A stretch of 64,000 nt of DNA from Antilocapra americana. Taxonomy: Eukaryota; Chordata; Mammalia; Artiodactyla; Antilocapridae. This document shows, piece by piece, positions 46,166-56,610 of the stretch (position 1 is its first letter; every line of letters starts with the position of its first letter). A program made the position numbers and the translations under genes. The stretch spans positions 3,569,126 to 3,633,125 of the forward strand of contig ML661900.1 of NCBI GenBank assembly GCA_007570785.1, written 5' to 3'. The notes under the pieces are model-generated. The model had not been told where the DNA came from. It saw nothing but the letters and a program-made list of their open reading frames with translations, and made no database searches.

Positions 46166-46249
46166 GATGAAAAGAAGGTAACAAGATCTAATGTAATATC
46201 TGGCCAAATGAATGAAGGTGGTCAAAACATACAAACTTTCAGTTATAAG

Positions 46250-46512
46250 ATTAAGTAACTCTTCAAAATGTAATGTACAACATAGTGACTATAGTTAACA
46301 ATACTGTATTGCATACTTGAAAGTTGCTAAGAGAGTAGATCTTAAAAGTTCTCATTACAAGAAAAAAATTGTAACTACGAGTGGTCACAGATTGTAACTA
46401 AACTATGGTAATCATTGCACTATATACAGATATATATATATAATCAAACATTATGTTGCATACCTAAGACTAACACAAATGTTCTATGTCAATTATATCT
46501 TGATAAAAAAAA
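46250..46512 (+). mobile_element. L1M 3' UTR remnant, plus strand
   Basis: ACAACATAGTGACTATAGTT, AATACTGTATTGCATACTTG and AGTAGATCTTAAAAGTTCTC, then TCTATGTCAATTATATCTTG, follow an old L1 3' UTR. A short TA run sits at 46430-46442. Confidence 0.75.
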
Positions 46513-46562
46513 GGACAAAAATAGTATTATGAGGGTTTATTATACAATGTACATTGAGGTAA

Positions 46563-46760
46563 GTCCTTTACATATGATCACTGATTTAGTCCTTTGAACT
46601 ATACTAAAAGGTATATATTGTTATTACTTTCATTTTAACTAATAGGAAACAGACACAGAATCAAATAACTTTTCTGAGGTTAGAAAGTCAAGATCATGAT
46701 GATTAGCAGTTTTATAGATAGTAGTGATAGAGCCTAATTTAAATCCAGACAATATGATTA
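46563..46760 (-). mobile_element. MIR SINE remnant, minus strand
   Basis: TTTAGTCCTTTGAACTATAC, then TAATAGGAAACAGACACAG, TCTGAGGTTAGAAAGTCA and TTTAAATCCAGACAA follow a reverse MIR. Confidence 0.55.
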
Positions 46761-46836
46761 TGGAGTCTGTATTTTTGGCTAGTACTTTAGAGATATGCTT
46801 AGAAAATGAGTTGAGCCATAGAGTTGTACTTATTAT

Positions 46837-47219
46837 GAAACTTCTATGCTTAGTGAGGTCAGAGTGAAAAAGCCAAATCCTATGTATTTTCCCTTATATA
46901 TGGAATCTGCAAAATAAAGTAAACAAATGAATATAACAAAACAGAAACACTTATAGTCACAGAGAACAAACTAGTGGTTATCACTGGGGAGAGGGGTAAG
47001 AGAGGAGCAAGATAATGGAAGAGGATTAACAGATACAAACTACTAACTATTAAATACATAAGATCATGGATGCAATGTACAAGACAGGGTATATAATTAG
47101 TGTTTTACAATAACTTTAAATGGGATATAATCTATAAAAATACTGAATCACAGTGTTGAACAACTGTAACTAATATAACACTGTAAATCAATCATACTTC
47201 AACAAAAAAAGAAACTTCT
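46837..47219 (+). mobile_element. L1 3' UTR insertion with 9-bp target duplication
   Basis: GAAACTTCT at 46837-46845 and 47211-47219 bounds an L1 3' end with ACAAACTAGTGGTTATCAC, ATCTATAAAAATACTGAATC and a tail ending AAAAAAA. Confidence 0.8.
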
Positions 47220-47539
47220 CAAATCATAAGCTTACCAAAACAGTAAAACAAAATCCCTCCAACCAAAGACAGAAAATATTCTCAAAAGTGGAAGTAATTA
47301 TTTTCATTGATAAATTAGGCCTATTGTATACAACATCTTTATACTTTGGCACTAAACAAAGGCAATTACTTAAGGGATAAGTATATATAATATACATATA
47401 CATGCAACTTGAAAAATAACCTAGGTCTCAAGTCAAATGAAAGCAATCATATAAGTAAATAAAGAAAACTCCCTTAACATATATCCTAAAGATACATAAC
47501 ACAAAACAAGTCATGTAAAACCACCATCCAAGTTATCAT

Positions 47540-47683
47540 TTATTAAATACTTGCTGTGATCAGCAAAGGGCTAAAGTCTTCACAACCCCACAGAAAGGTG
47601 GGAAAATATTTATATTTTACAGATGTTTAACAAAGGCTCAAAAAGGTTCAATATGTTCATGATCATAAAACTCAAGTTCAAAA
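47540..47683 (-). mobile_element. MIR SINE remnant, minus strand
   Basis: ATTTATTAAATACTTGCTGT, CTTCACAACCCCACAGAAAG and CAAAGGCTCAAAAAGGTTCA follow a reverse MIR that is cut by the Bov-tA. Confidence 0.55.
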
Positions 47684-47906
47684 GGGCTTCCCAGGTGGCA
47701 CTAGTGGTAAAAGAGCTCCAATGCAGGAGACAAAAGAGGCGTGTGTTTCATCCCTGGGTTGGGAGGATCCCCTGGAGGAGGGCATGGCAACACACTCCAG
47801 TATTCTTGCCTGAAGAATCCTATGGACAGGGGAGCCTGGCGGGTTACAGTTCATACCATCCCAAAGAGTCAGACATGACTGAAGCAACTTAGCATGCACA
47901 CACGCA
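47684..47906 (+). mobile_element. Bov-tA SINE, plus strand
   Basis: Head GGGCTTCCCAGGTGGCACTA, middle GGATCCCCTGGAGGAGGGCA, BovB-derived tail with CAGACATGACTGAAGCAACT. Confidence 0.94.
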
Positions 47907-48186
47907 AGACCAAGCTTTTTTCCTACTCCACATTCCCTCCCTCTAACACTGCTCAAGTGGACTGAGTCTCTGACATCTAATTTCTATCACTGCACTAAGG
48001 AAAAGGAGTATTTTAAATGACATTTTTAATTTTGTGAAATGCTTAATTATACTATTTTCAGTTCCATATAAATGCTATTTACATATCTAATAGAATCCAT
48101 TAATGGTCTAAAATGCAGACATTGCATAGACAAATTTGGATTCCACCCAGAACTAACAAAAACTGCATCTTTTTAAAAGACATTAC
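47907..48186. other. Intron sequence, nothing recognised
   Basis: Short spacer between the Bov-tA and the L1/CHR element. Confidence 0.5.
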
Positions 48187-49240
48187 AAAAAACCTCGTAT
48201 AGCCAAAGCAATCTTGAGAAAGAATGGAACTGGAGGAATCAACCTACCTGACTTTAGGCTATACTACAAAGCCACAGTCATCAAGACAGTATGGTACTGG
48301 CACAAAGACAGAAACAGAGATCAATGGAACAAAATAGAAAGCCCAGAGATAAATCCACACATCTATGGACACCTTATCTTTGACAAAGGAGGCAAGAATA
48401 TACAATGGAGAAAAGACAACCTCTTTAACAAGTGGTGCTGGGAAAATTGGATAGCCACTTGTAAAAGAATGAAACTAGGACACTTTCTAACACCATACAC
48501 AAAAAATAAACTCAAAACGGATCAAAGATCTAATCACAAGACCAGAAACTATAAAACTCCTAGAGGATAACATAGGCATAACACTCTCCGACATAAACCA
48601 AAGTAGGATCCTCTATGACCCACCTCCCAGAATATCGGAAATAAAAGCACGAATAAACAAATGGGACCTAATTAAAATTAAAAGCTTCTGCACAACAAAG
48701 GAAACTATAAGCAAGGTGAAAAGGCAGCCTTCAGAATGAGAGAAAATAATAGTCAATGAAACAACAGACAAACAATTAATCTCAAAAATATACAAGCAAC
48801 TCCTGCAGCTCCATTTTAGAAAAATACACGACCCAATCAAAAAGTGGGCCAAAGAACTTAACAGACATTTCTCCAAAGAAGACATAAAAATGGCTAACAA
48901 ACACATGAAAAGACGCTCAACATCACTCATTATCAGAGAAATGCAAATCAAAACCACAATGAGGTACCACTTTGCACCAGTCAGAATGGCTGCCATCCAA
49001 AAGTCTACAAGCAATAAATGCTGGAGAGGATGTGGAGAAAAGGGAACCCTCTTACACTGTTGGTGGGAATGCAAACTAGTACAGCCACTATGGAAAACAG
49101 TGTGGAGATTCCTTAAAAAACTGCAAATAGACCTGCCATATGACCCAGCAATCCCACTGCTGGGCATACACACCAAGGAAACCAGAATTGAAAGAGCCCT
49201 CATATGCCACAACTAAGACCTGATGTGGCCAAATAAATAA
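48187..49240 (+). mobile_element. L1-BT ORF2 fragment fused to a CHR SINE tail
   Basis: From 48187 the text is L1-BT ORF2 (AGCCAAAGCAATCTTGAGAA, CAGTCATCAAGACAGTATGG), with frames such as 48890-49216 carrying the cysteine/histidine-rich C-terminal motif [18 protein letters not shown]. At about 49196, after GAATTGAAAGAG, L1 text stops. The sequence becomes the end of a CHR SINE (CATATGCCACAACTAAGACC, GTGGCCAAATAAATAA). L1-BT's own 3' UTR is absent. A clean target duplication was not found; CATTACAAAA left and CATTAAAATT right are the best candidates. Confidence 0.8.
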
Positions 49241-50193
49241 GCATTAAAATTTTTAAATTATTCCTTTATGATCAAAGCTTAGAACTGAAATTTCTGGGCT
49301 ACAGATTATACATATTTTTAAGGCTTTTCACTGTGTATTCCAAAACAACCAAAATGAGAAAAAGTCCCCAAAAGTGGTTTGCCAGTACCTAGTATTTCTG
49401 TTTGGTTTTGTTTTGTAAATTGGTCAATTTGTTAGCTGAAAAACTGCTATCAGTATGCCTAACCATTTGTGTGTATTTTGTTTTCTGTGACTTAAAACAA
49501 GTCTCTCTTCTAATTTTCTATAGATACGCTTCAAGGTTTCATATTTCTTCTAGAGGGCTGCATTATGTTTTCACTCTCTGTAAGAAAGAGACTGCCTTTT
49601 GATGATGCACTGTTGGATGTGACACAGGATAATTAATTGTTATTTTTCCATTAAAACCATGAAGACTATACAGGAAGGTTTTGAGGTGGTTTCTGAAGAG
49701 GGAGAACATGCACAAAGGTTTTCAACACTGAGAAGTGGTTTAGAAAATTATAATAGATTTCTACTTGTGAAGTATTAGCCATTAAAACACTTACAATGAG
49801 GACTCTGAGAAGATGAAGGCAGTGGTAATAAAGTTATGGATTCTCTTTGAATCACCATATAAAACAGAAAGAGCAACTGGACAGTAAAAGCAAAACCCAC
49901 AGAAAATATTTACAAGTAAGTGACAAGGTATCCCCATGGCCTCCAAGCAGGAGTGGGTGAGGACAAACTACCAACAGATCAACTGGGTTTCAGTGTCTCT
50001 GAAGGAGAAATCAGAGGAAAACAGAGTGAATAATGAACCTGAGAACAGAACTCTAAAAAGGAAATCATTTTTCACTGCAGAGTTCAACAGGCCAATCTGA
50101 GAACAGCATCTAAAAACTGAGAAAGGTTTGGCCACTGAAATGGCAGGTGAGTAAAAGGTGCCTGCATTAAGAAGGTCAGAAGAGTCTGTGAAA
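49241..50193. other. Intron sequence, nothing recognised
   Basis: No exon or repeat family supported. Confidence 0.5.
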
Positions 50194-50428
50194 GCTAAGC
50201 CCTGCTCAGTCGCTCAGTCATGTCCAACTCCTTGGGACCCCATGTACTGTAGGCCAGCAGGCTCCTCTGTCAGTGGGGATTCTCCAGGCAAGAACACTGG
50301 AGTGGGTTGCCATGCCCTCCTCCTGGGGATCTTCCCGAGCCAGGGATCGAACCAGCATCTCTTGTCTCCTGCATTGGGAGGTGGGTTCTTTACCACTAGC
50401 GTCACCCGGGAAGCCCAGGCTAAGCCCT
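50194..50428 (-). mobile_element. Bov-tA SINE, minus strand, exact 10-bp target duplication
   Basis: GCTAAGCCCT at 50194-50203 and 50419-50428 bounds a full-length reverse Bov-tA running from GCTCAGTCGCTCAGTCATGT to GCGTCACCCGGGAAGCCC. Confidence 0.96.
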
Positions 50429-50859
50429 ATGACCTCTCAAAACTGAGCCACAAAGAAAACGGATAAAGAAGGAATTTAATTAAGCAAACTAGGAATAACA
50501 GAAACAAAGGGATGAAATGCCTGGATATAAACAGAACAGGTAAACAGAATCAGGAAACTGTAGACAGCAAGTCACTGTATTTTTTACAAAAACAACAGAA
50601 GGAACTCTAAGAAGTTAGAATAGGTACCCTGAATCACAACTTATTATAAAGGTCTTATAAAACAAATTCCACATAAAAATAAGCAATGCATATAAAAGCG
50701 ATTCCACATAAAAATAAGGTATCAAGATCAAGTGAAAAAATTATTAAAAGAAAAACAAATAAGTAGAATAGCAACACTACAAACACTGAAACCCCCCCCC
50801 AAAAAAAACATACACAGAAAAGATGAAAATGTAACCTTCTATTTCAAAATAAGCTAAAA
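50429..50859. other. Intron with a short tandem-like duplication
   Basis: ATTCCACATAAAAATAAG occurs at about 50665-50682 and again at 50701-50718. No exon or transposon was recognised. Confidence 0.5.
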
Positions 50860-51366
50860 CAAATATGGAAAATGTTCTAACACACATCGCCATCTCAAAG
50901 ACTCAGAATTTAGGTTACAAAACTCAGTGAAGATGGCAAAAGAAAATAAATCATTTAAGAAATGAAGATAAAATAGAAGACAAAAGAGTGAATAAACACA
51001 ACAAATAATTCCTCAGACAACTAAAAAGACAAAAGGGAGAAAAATACTTAAAAGAAATAAAAATGATTTGAGTGGAAATACAAAAGATAGGCAAAGATAC
51101 AGCAAACCAGAGCACTTGAAAAAGAAAACCAAAACAAGGGAACAAATCAAATGTTAAAAACTACAAATATAATTCAAGAAAACTTTCCTAAAAAAGAACA
51201 TAACTGCATGGTGAAAGAGTACATGGAGTACACATATCTGAAAATGCCAGAGTGGCTAATATAAAGACATATAACATTATAATTTCTAAAAATAAAATCT
51301 ATGCAAAAATTAGATTATCATCAGGGCTTTTGACAGGAATATTTTATAGCAGAACAAAATGTAGTA
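50860..51366 (+). mobile_element. L1/HAL1-like ORF1-side fragment, plus strand, left part
   Basis: AAAACTTTCCTAAAAAAGAAC, TGCATGGTGAAAGAGTACAT and TCATCAGGGCTTTTGACAGG, then ATTTTATAGCAGAAC, follow an old L1M/HAL1 5' region. It is interrupted by Tigger at 51367 and resumes at 52068. Confidence 0.55.
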
Positions 51367-52065
51367 TAGTAGTCTCCTCTTATCCTTGTTTCATTTTCTG
51401 TGGTTTTAATTACTGTGGTCAACCATGGTCTAAAAATATTAAATGGAAAATTTCAGAAATTCTAAGTTTTAAATTGGATACTGTTCTGGAGAGTGTGATG
51501 AAAACATACACTACCCCACTACATGGCCTGGAGGTAAATCTCCCCCTTCCGGTGTTTCCATGCTGTATATGCCACTTACCAGTTAGTCACATAGTACCCA
51601 TCTAGGTTACTACATGGATTGTAGTGTGGCAGTGTTTGTGTTCAAGTAATCCTATTTTATTTAAAAATGGTTCCTAAGCATAAGAATAGTGACACTGGCA
51701 ATTTCAATATTCTCTAACTTGCCTAATTTATGAATTAAACTTTATCATGAGCATTTATGCATAGGAAAAAGACAATACAGCTGACCTTTAAAAAATACGG
51801 GAGCTAGGGATGCTGATCCCCACACAGTCAAAAATCTGCACATAATCTTAAAATTGGCCTTTCACGTTCACAGATGCAACCAGCCACAATCATGCAGCAC
51901 TGTATTTATTGAAAATAATCCATGTATAAATGGATTCACATAATTAAAATCTGTGTTGTTCAAGGATTAACTGTATATATAGTATTCAGTATTATTCATG
52001 GTTTCAGACATCCACTGGGACTGGGGTCTTGGAATATATCCTTCAAGGTTGGGAGGGGACTACTA
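51367..52065 (+). mobile_element. Tigger (TcMar) DNA transposon remnant with TA duplication
   Basis: The left end TAGTAGTCTCCTCTTATCC and right end GGTTGGGAGGGGACTACTA are terminal inverted repeats, with TA at 51365-51366 and 52066-52067. Internal text (TGGTCAACCATGGTCTAAAA, AAGCATAAGAATAGTGACAC) matches the Tigger 5' region; the last 90 bases match its 3' end. The transposase gene is deleted. It is interrupted at 51778-51973. Confidence 0.85.
51778..51973. mobile_element. Small Tigger-type element nested in Tigger, TA duplication
   Basis: CAGCTGACCTTTAAAAAATA on the left and the reverse complement of the right end (CAGTTAATCCTTGAACAAC) pair as terminal repeats. TA flanks at 51776-51777 and 51974-51975. 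It is related to the 229-bp element at 40284-40512. Confidence 0.78.
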
Positions 52066-52067
52066 TA

Positions 52068-52290
52068 AATTTACTTAGAATTGTCAAAGGAAGAAATGTG
52101 AACTAAGGATTTTACATCCAATAAAACTAGCTTTCAAGTATAGAAAGCACAGAAAAATTGTTATTAACATTAAAAAAAATTCTAAAGAGAATATTATTTT
52201 CATAAGACCTTCTTGAAGAATCTACTATAGAACAAGCCTCAGAAAATCAACATGACTATAGAGACAGAGACATGAGGACTAGTGGTAAAT
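52068..52290 (+). mobile_element. L1/HAL1-like ORF1-side fragment, plus strand, right part
   Basis: CTAAGGATTTTACATCCAAT, AACTAGCTTTCAAGTATAG and CCTTCTTGAAGAATCTACT continue the L1/HAL1 text interrupted at 51366. Confidence 0.55.
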
Positions 52291-52535
52291 ATTTCATATA
52301 TACTTACAGTTTACTAAGACTAAACTAGTGATTAAAATCTAAGGAAATACAGTTGTAAAATGATTGGATGTCAGACTTTTCATAGAATTATTAATAAAAA
52401 AGATGAGAATGGGAAAACATGAAAAAATTTTAACCTATTTTCAGTAATTAACATTGGCAGTAGGATTATTAGTAATATTATTCTAAGATTGCTGTGTACA
52501 TAACGTCGGATGAAGTAAAGGAGATTATGAGCATT

Positions 52536-52966
52536 TCTCCTGAGAAACCTGTATGCAGGGCAAGAAGCAACAGTTAGAACTGGACATGGAACAACGGACT
52601 GGTTCAAAACTGGGAAAGGAGTATGTTAAGGCTGCATATTGTCACCCTGTTTATTTAACTTATATGCAGAGTACATCATGCGAAATGTTGGACCAGATAA
52701 AGCACAAGCTGGAATTAAGATTGTCAGGATAAATATCAACAACCTCAGATATACAAATGATACCACCCTTATGGTAGAAGGTGAAGAGGAACTAAGAGCC
52801 TCTTGATAAAGGTGAAAGAGAAGAGTGAAAAGGCCAGCTTAAAACTCAGTTTTTGAATTCAACATTCAAAAAACTATGATCATGGCATCCGGACCCATCT
52901 CTTCATGGCAAACAAAAGGGGGCAAAGTAGAAAACAGTGACATATTTTCTCTTCTTGGGCTCCAAG
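52536..52966 (+). mobile_element. BovB LINE, internal RT fragment, plus strand
   Basis: GAGAAACCTGTATGCAGGGC, AACTGGACATGGAACAACGG, GCAGAGTACATCATGCGAAA and ATCATGGCATCCGGACCCAT are BovB RT text. It is heavily mutated, the YADD-box codons are altered, and both ends are missing. Confidence 0.9.
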
Positions 52967-53000
52967 TATATGTTATATAAAAGCATGTATGTACATATAT

Positions 53001-53125
53001 CTGGAGGAGGGCATGGCAACCCACTCCAGTATTCTTGCCTGGAGAATCCCATAGACAGAGGAGCCTCACAGGCTATAGTCCACGGGGTCGCAAAGAGTCA
53101 GACACGACTGCAGTGATTAGTGCAC
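53001..53125 (+). mobile_element. Bov-A / Bov-tA partial SINE, plus strand
   Basis: CTGGAGGAGGGCATGGCAAC to GTCAGACACGACTGCAGTG; only the BovB-derived unit is present. Confidence 0.9.
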
Positions 53126-53142
53126 ACTCATGCATGCATACA

Positions 53143-53196
53143 TGTGTGTGTGTGTGTGTTTGTGTGTGTGCATAACATACTCACACACACATCATG
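53143..53196. repeat. (GT)n / (CA)n low-complexity run
   Basis: GTGTGTGTGTGTGT broken by single changes, followed by CACACACACA. It probably grew from the adjacent SINE tail. Confidence 0.8.
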
Positions 53197-53420
53197 TATA
53201 TTTTATGCGCTTGAAATATCATTTCACAGTAAAAGTAATCAAGACATATTAATGACACAGCTAACTATAAACTAAACATTTTGCCATATCAAGCAGCAAG
53301 GTAACTAACAAATTCTACCAGGCTTATGTCAAAAGAACTTGAAAGCAAACTCTAAGAGGCTCCCACTGACCAACAGATAGCATAATTTGAGCTTTAAAAA
53401 GAAGAAAAATTTTCAGTGAA

Positions 53421-53633
53421 GGAAAGTGAAAGTGAAGTCATTCAGTCATATCCGACTCTTTGCGACCCCATGGTCTGTAGCCTACCAGGCTTCTCCATCC
53501 ATGGGATCTTCCAGGCAAGAGTACTGGAGTGGGTTGCCATTTCCTTCTCCAGGGCATCTTCCCAAGCCAGGGATCGAACCTAGGTTTCCCACATTGTAGG
53601 CAGACGCTTTACCATCTGAGCCACCAGGGACGT
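53421..53633 (-). mobile_element. Bov-tA SINE, minus strand
   Basis: AGTCATTCAGTCATATCCGA, CTTCTCCAGGGCATCTTCCC, AGCCAGGGATCGAACCTAGG and CCATCTGAGCCACCAGGGA. Confidence 0.95.
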
Positions 53634-54199
53634 TATCAATAATTCCAGAGTTTATAATGATATATATTTTAAAATAACTAATTGTGGACACATTTGGAGG
53701 ATAATAGGAAACTCATTATATTGGAAACAGGTAAAAATAAAAAATTTAACCTGCTAATCAGTAACCAAATAGTAGATGAGGGAAAGAATATCTTTATAAA
53801 TGTATTCCAAATAATAAGTGAAAGTGAAATGTAGAATTGGAATAGCCTCATATTTATGAATTAACAGATTTAGGTATCCATTAATCAAAAGCTAAAAGCA
53901 TCAAAAGCTAATATGTCAGTACCACAAAAACAAAGTCTATGAGACATTATGCTCATCCTGATCAAAGAACTCACACCAAATACAATTTTTCCAAATGGGC
54001 TGAATGCCTAGTTTGATCAAGTCTCTAGATTTGCCTGCCCGTGAGCAGGCAATAGAGAGTATCGAGGAATTACTACATACTGCACAGTAACAAAGCTTTA
54101 GCAAGTCACAAAATTCTTCTGCTAGGGAAGAAATTTCCCAATTCTTTGTTTTTAACATTTTTAAAAAATATGGACCATTTTTAAAGTCTTTTATTGAAT
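53634..54199. other. Intron with an unexplained 89-codon minus frame and a hairpin
   Basis: The minus frame 53937-54206 (starting MTNSIKDFKNGPYFLKML) has no recognised family and no splice context. A 9-bp inverted repeat at 54030-54053 lies within it. It could be a decayed retrocopy or chance. Confidence 0.4.
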
Positions 54200-54332
54200 T
54201 TGTCACAACACTATTTCTACGTTTTGGTTTTTTGCCATTGCATGTGGGTTCTTAGCTCCCTGATGAGGGATCAAACCTGCAGCCCCTGCACTGGAAGGCG
54301 AAGTCTCAACCACTGACCACCAGGGACGTTCG
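54200..54332 (-). mobile_element. CHR-type SINE, minus strand
   Basis: GTTTTGGTTTTTTGCCATTG, GGGTTCTTAGCTCCCTGATG, ACCTGCAGCCCCTGCACTGG and CAACCACTGACCACCAGGGA are tRNA-derived CHR text in reverse. Confidence 0.8.
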
Positions 54333-56349
54333 CCCATTCTTCTTACAGCTAGTGGTAACCATGTGACTGAATTCTCACCAATGGACATGAATACATGTTT
54401 AATGATTGAAGACCCATTCACTTTCTTTCCCTTCTGCAAACTGGAACACAAAAGGGCCTGTAACATAGCTTTGAATATTAGAACTATTTTAGGGGATGAC
54501 AGCAACAGAAGATAACTCTCTGAAAAAAACACATGGCATAAAGCCATCCTGACCACTTGGAACTGCTTACCTCAAGACTCTATTGTGAGGAATAAAGATC
54601 TATGTTTTTTAAAAAAAAAAAAAATCACTGTATTTTTGTCACTATTACAGCAGGTTAGTCTTTTGTCTTTCCCAATTAATGCAATTATGTACAAAAATTT
54701 ATATTAATTATATGTTTATATCTTTGCATTTTTATATGTGTATAATACATGTGTACATAAAATGACTGTAAGAAAATAAGGCAAAATACTAAAACCTATC
54801 ACTAGATGATTGATGCATTTTTAATTTTCTCATTTACAGTAAATGTGTAAGTAGAAAGTTAATCATTTTAAAACAGCTCTTATGAGATGATATTTAGAGC
54901 TGATGTCAAATAGTACTTGGGCAAAGTGATTGGAAAAAGTTCAATCAGTATTAGGGCTGAGTGATAAGTACACGGAGGTTTGTCATATTATTCTGTCTAT
55001 AACTATAAATGTTTTAAATTCTTCATAAGTTTAGAAAATCCTCCATCAGTTTAGAAAATCTTGTAAGGAAAAATAAGTTACACATATGAATTTTAAAATT
55101 CTAAGTTTGGCTTGCCAAAAGTAGTAAATGAAATCACAATATTCTTATCTTTCAAGCATCCAAGAACTAGTCTTATAATGAAATTTACATGTTTGTGCAC
55201 TACTCAATTGCTGAAGAGAGTGGACTCCCAGTTTGACATCTATTTTAATGACAGAAGGAGACAATATCCTGCAAAAAAATAGTCCTTGATGACATCCTTT
55301 CTTAAAACCCCAAGGAACTGGATAAGATAAGACAAATAGAGCAATTTCATCTCCTTTTACCTGAAATATTAGGTTAAAGGAGATGAAATTAGGCTTGCTT
55401 AAAGTTATCTATAGTTCTAGTCATCTGAAAGTTGAGCTTTTAAGAGACGGATATTCCTGCCTCCGTTCTAATATGAAGAACCAAACAGTTTCACAGTCCA
55501 GTCTACTTAATATTTAATAAAATGCTCAGTAAAAAAATAAACTTTGAATAATTTACTTCCACAAAATTACCATACAGAAGTATAAAGGTACAACAATATT
55601 TCTCTATAAATATATTCACTGCAGTGAGATTTACAACAAAATAGCAGTGGGGAACTGATTACTTGAATTATGGCACTTGCATTAATATGGTACTAGAAAG
55701 TTAGATTAGTTTTAAGTAATAGTAATGGTAAGTAAAAATTCAAATTTTAATCCTTGTAATGCAGTTTATATATATAAGCATGTGTTTAAGATATTCACAG
55801 GTAAAGAGCAGAAAATTAAATCAACATATTAACAGTAGGCAAACCTCAGTTTTTCTTAAATTTTCCACAATTGATGTATATTAATATTTTAATCACTGCA
55901 AAATTAATGCTAATAAGGAAATGTAAGGAAAAAGCAAATTATTTAAAGAGGATTGATTGGTATAAGATTACAGTTTCTACAGGCTCATTTGTACTACAGA
56001 AATAGATATAACTATGTAAAAATACACTCATCTTTTGGTATCTACTCACGGTCCTAATTATTATGCAACAGGCACAAGGAAAAGCAAAGTAAATACTTGG
56101 GATGCAGTGTGTCTCAAATGTGTACTCATTTCCAAAATATGAACTGTTGGACTAACAATCATCTGAAGGCCTCTGCATAGCCTTCTTTCTTGTAAGAATT
56201 AAAAACACAACTCCTACCCTTATGGAATCCTGCTCAGTCAAGTACTACTCTACTACTAACAAGTCAGAAACGAGTCTTCATCGGCCACGCTATTTGACAC
56301 TGCTAATTCTACATATGCATTAGTAGGAGACAGAAAAGCAAATGGGTGC
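54333..56349. other. Intron sequence with a strong hairpin at 55343-55390
   Basis: No exon or transposon recognised in 2 kb of AT-rich sequence, apart from the inverted repeat listed separately. Confidence 0.5.
55343..55390. repeat. Inverted repeat, 20-bp arms, 8-base loop
   Basis: Left arm AATTTCATCTCCTTTTACCT (55343-55362) and right arm AGGTTAAAGGAGATGAAATT (55371-55390) are complementary at 19 of 20 positions, with loop GAAATATT. It matches no transposon end that I know. Function unknown. Confidence 0.95.
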
Positions 56350-56500
56350 CGTGGAAACAGCACTAAACTGTGAGTCAAGAGAACTATACCAGGATAAATT
56401 CTACAACTCATGGCTAAGTCACTTCTCTGAGCCTCAGTTTCCTCACTAGTAAAATCAAAGCATTAGACAAAAATTCTAAAGCCCCTCATTTTCTAACATT
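56350..56500 (+). mobile_element. MIR SINE remnant, plus strand
   Basis: GTGGAAACAGCACTAAACTG, TGGCTAAGTCACTTCTCTGA and GCCTCAGTTTCCTCACTAGT match the MIR core and conserved centre. Confidence 0.75.
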
Positions 56501-56504
56501 CTAA

Positions 56505-56610
56505 AAATCAATGTACAGTTGATTCACTTTGTTGTACAGGAGAAACACAACACTGTAAGTAATTACACTCCAATTAAAAAACAATAAAATAAAATAAAGT
56601 AAATCAATGT
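56505..56610 (+). mobile_element. 86-bp L1 tail insertion with 10-bp target duplication
   Basis: AAATCAATGT at 56505-56514 and 56601-56610 flanks only the last part of an old-type L1 3' UTR (GATTCACTTTGTTGTACAGG) and its A-rich tail. Confidence 0.82.
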
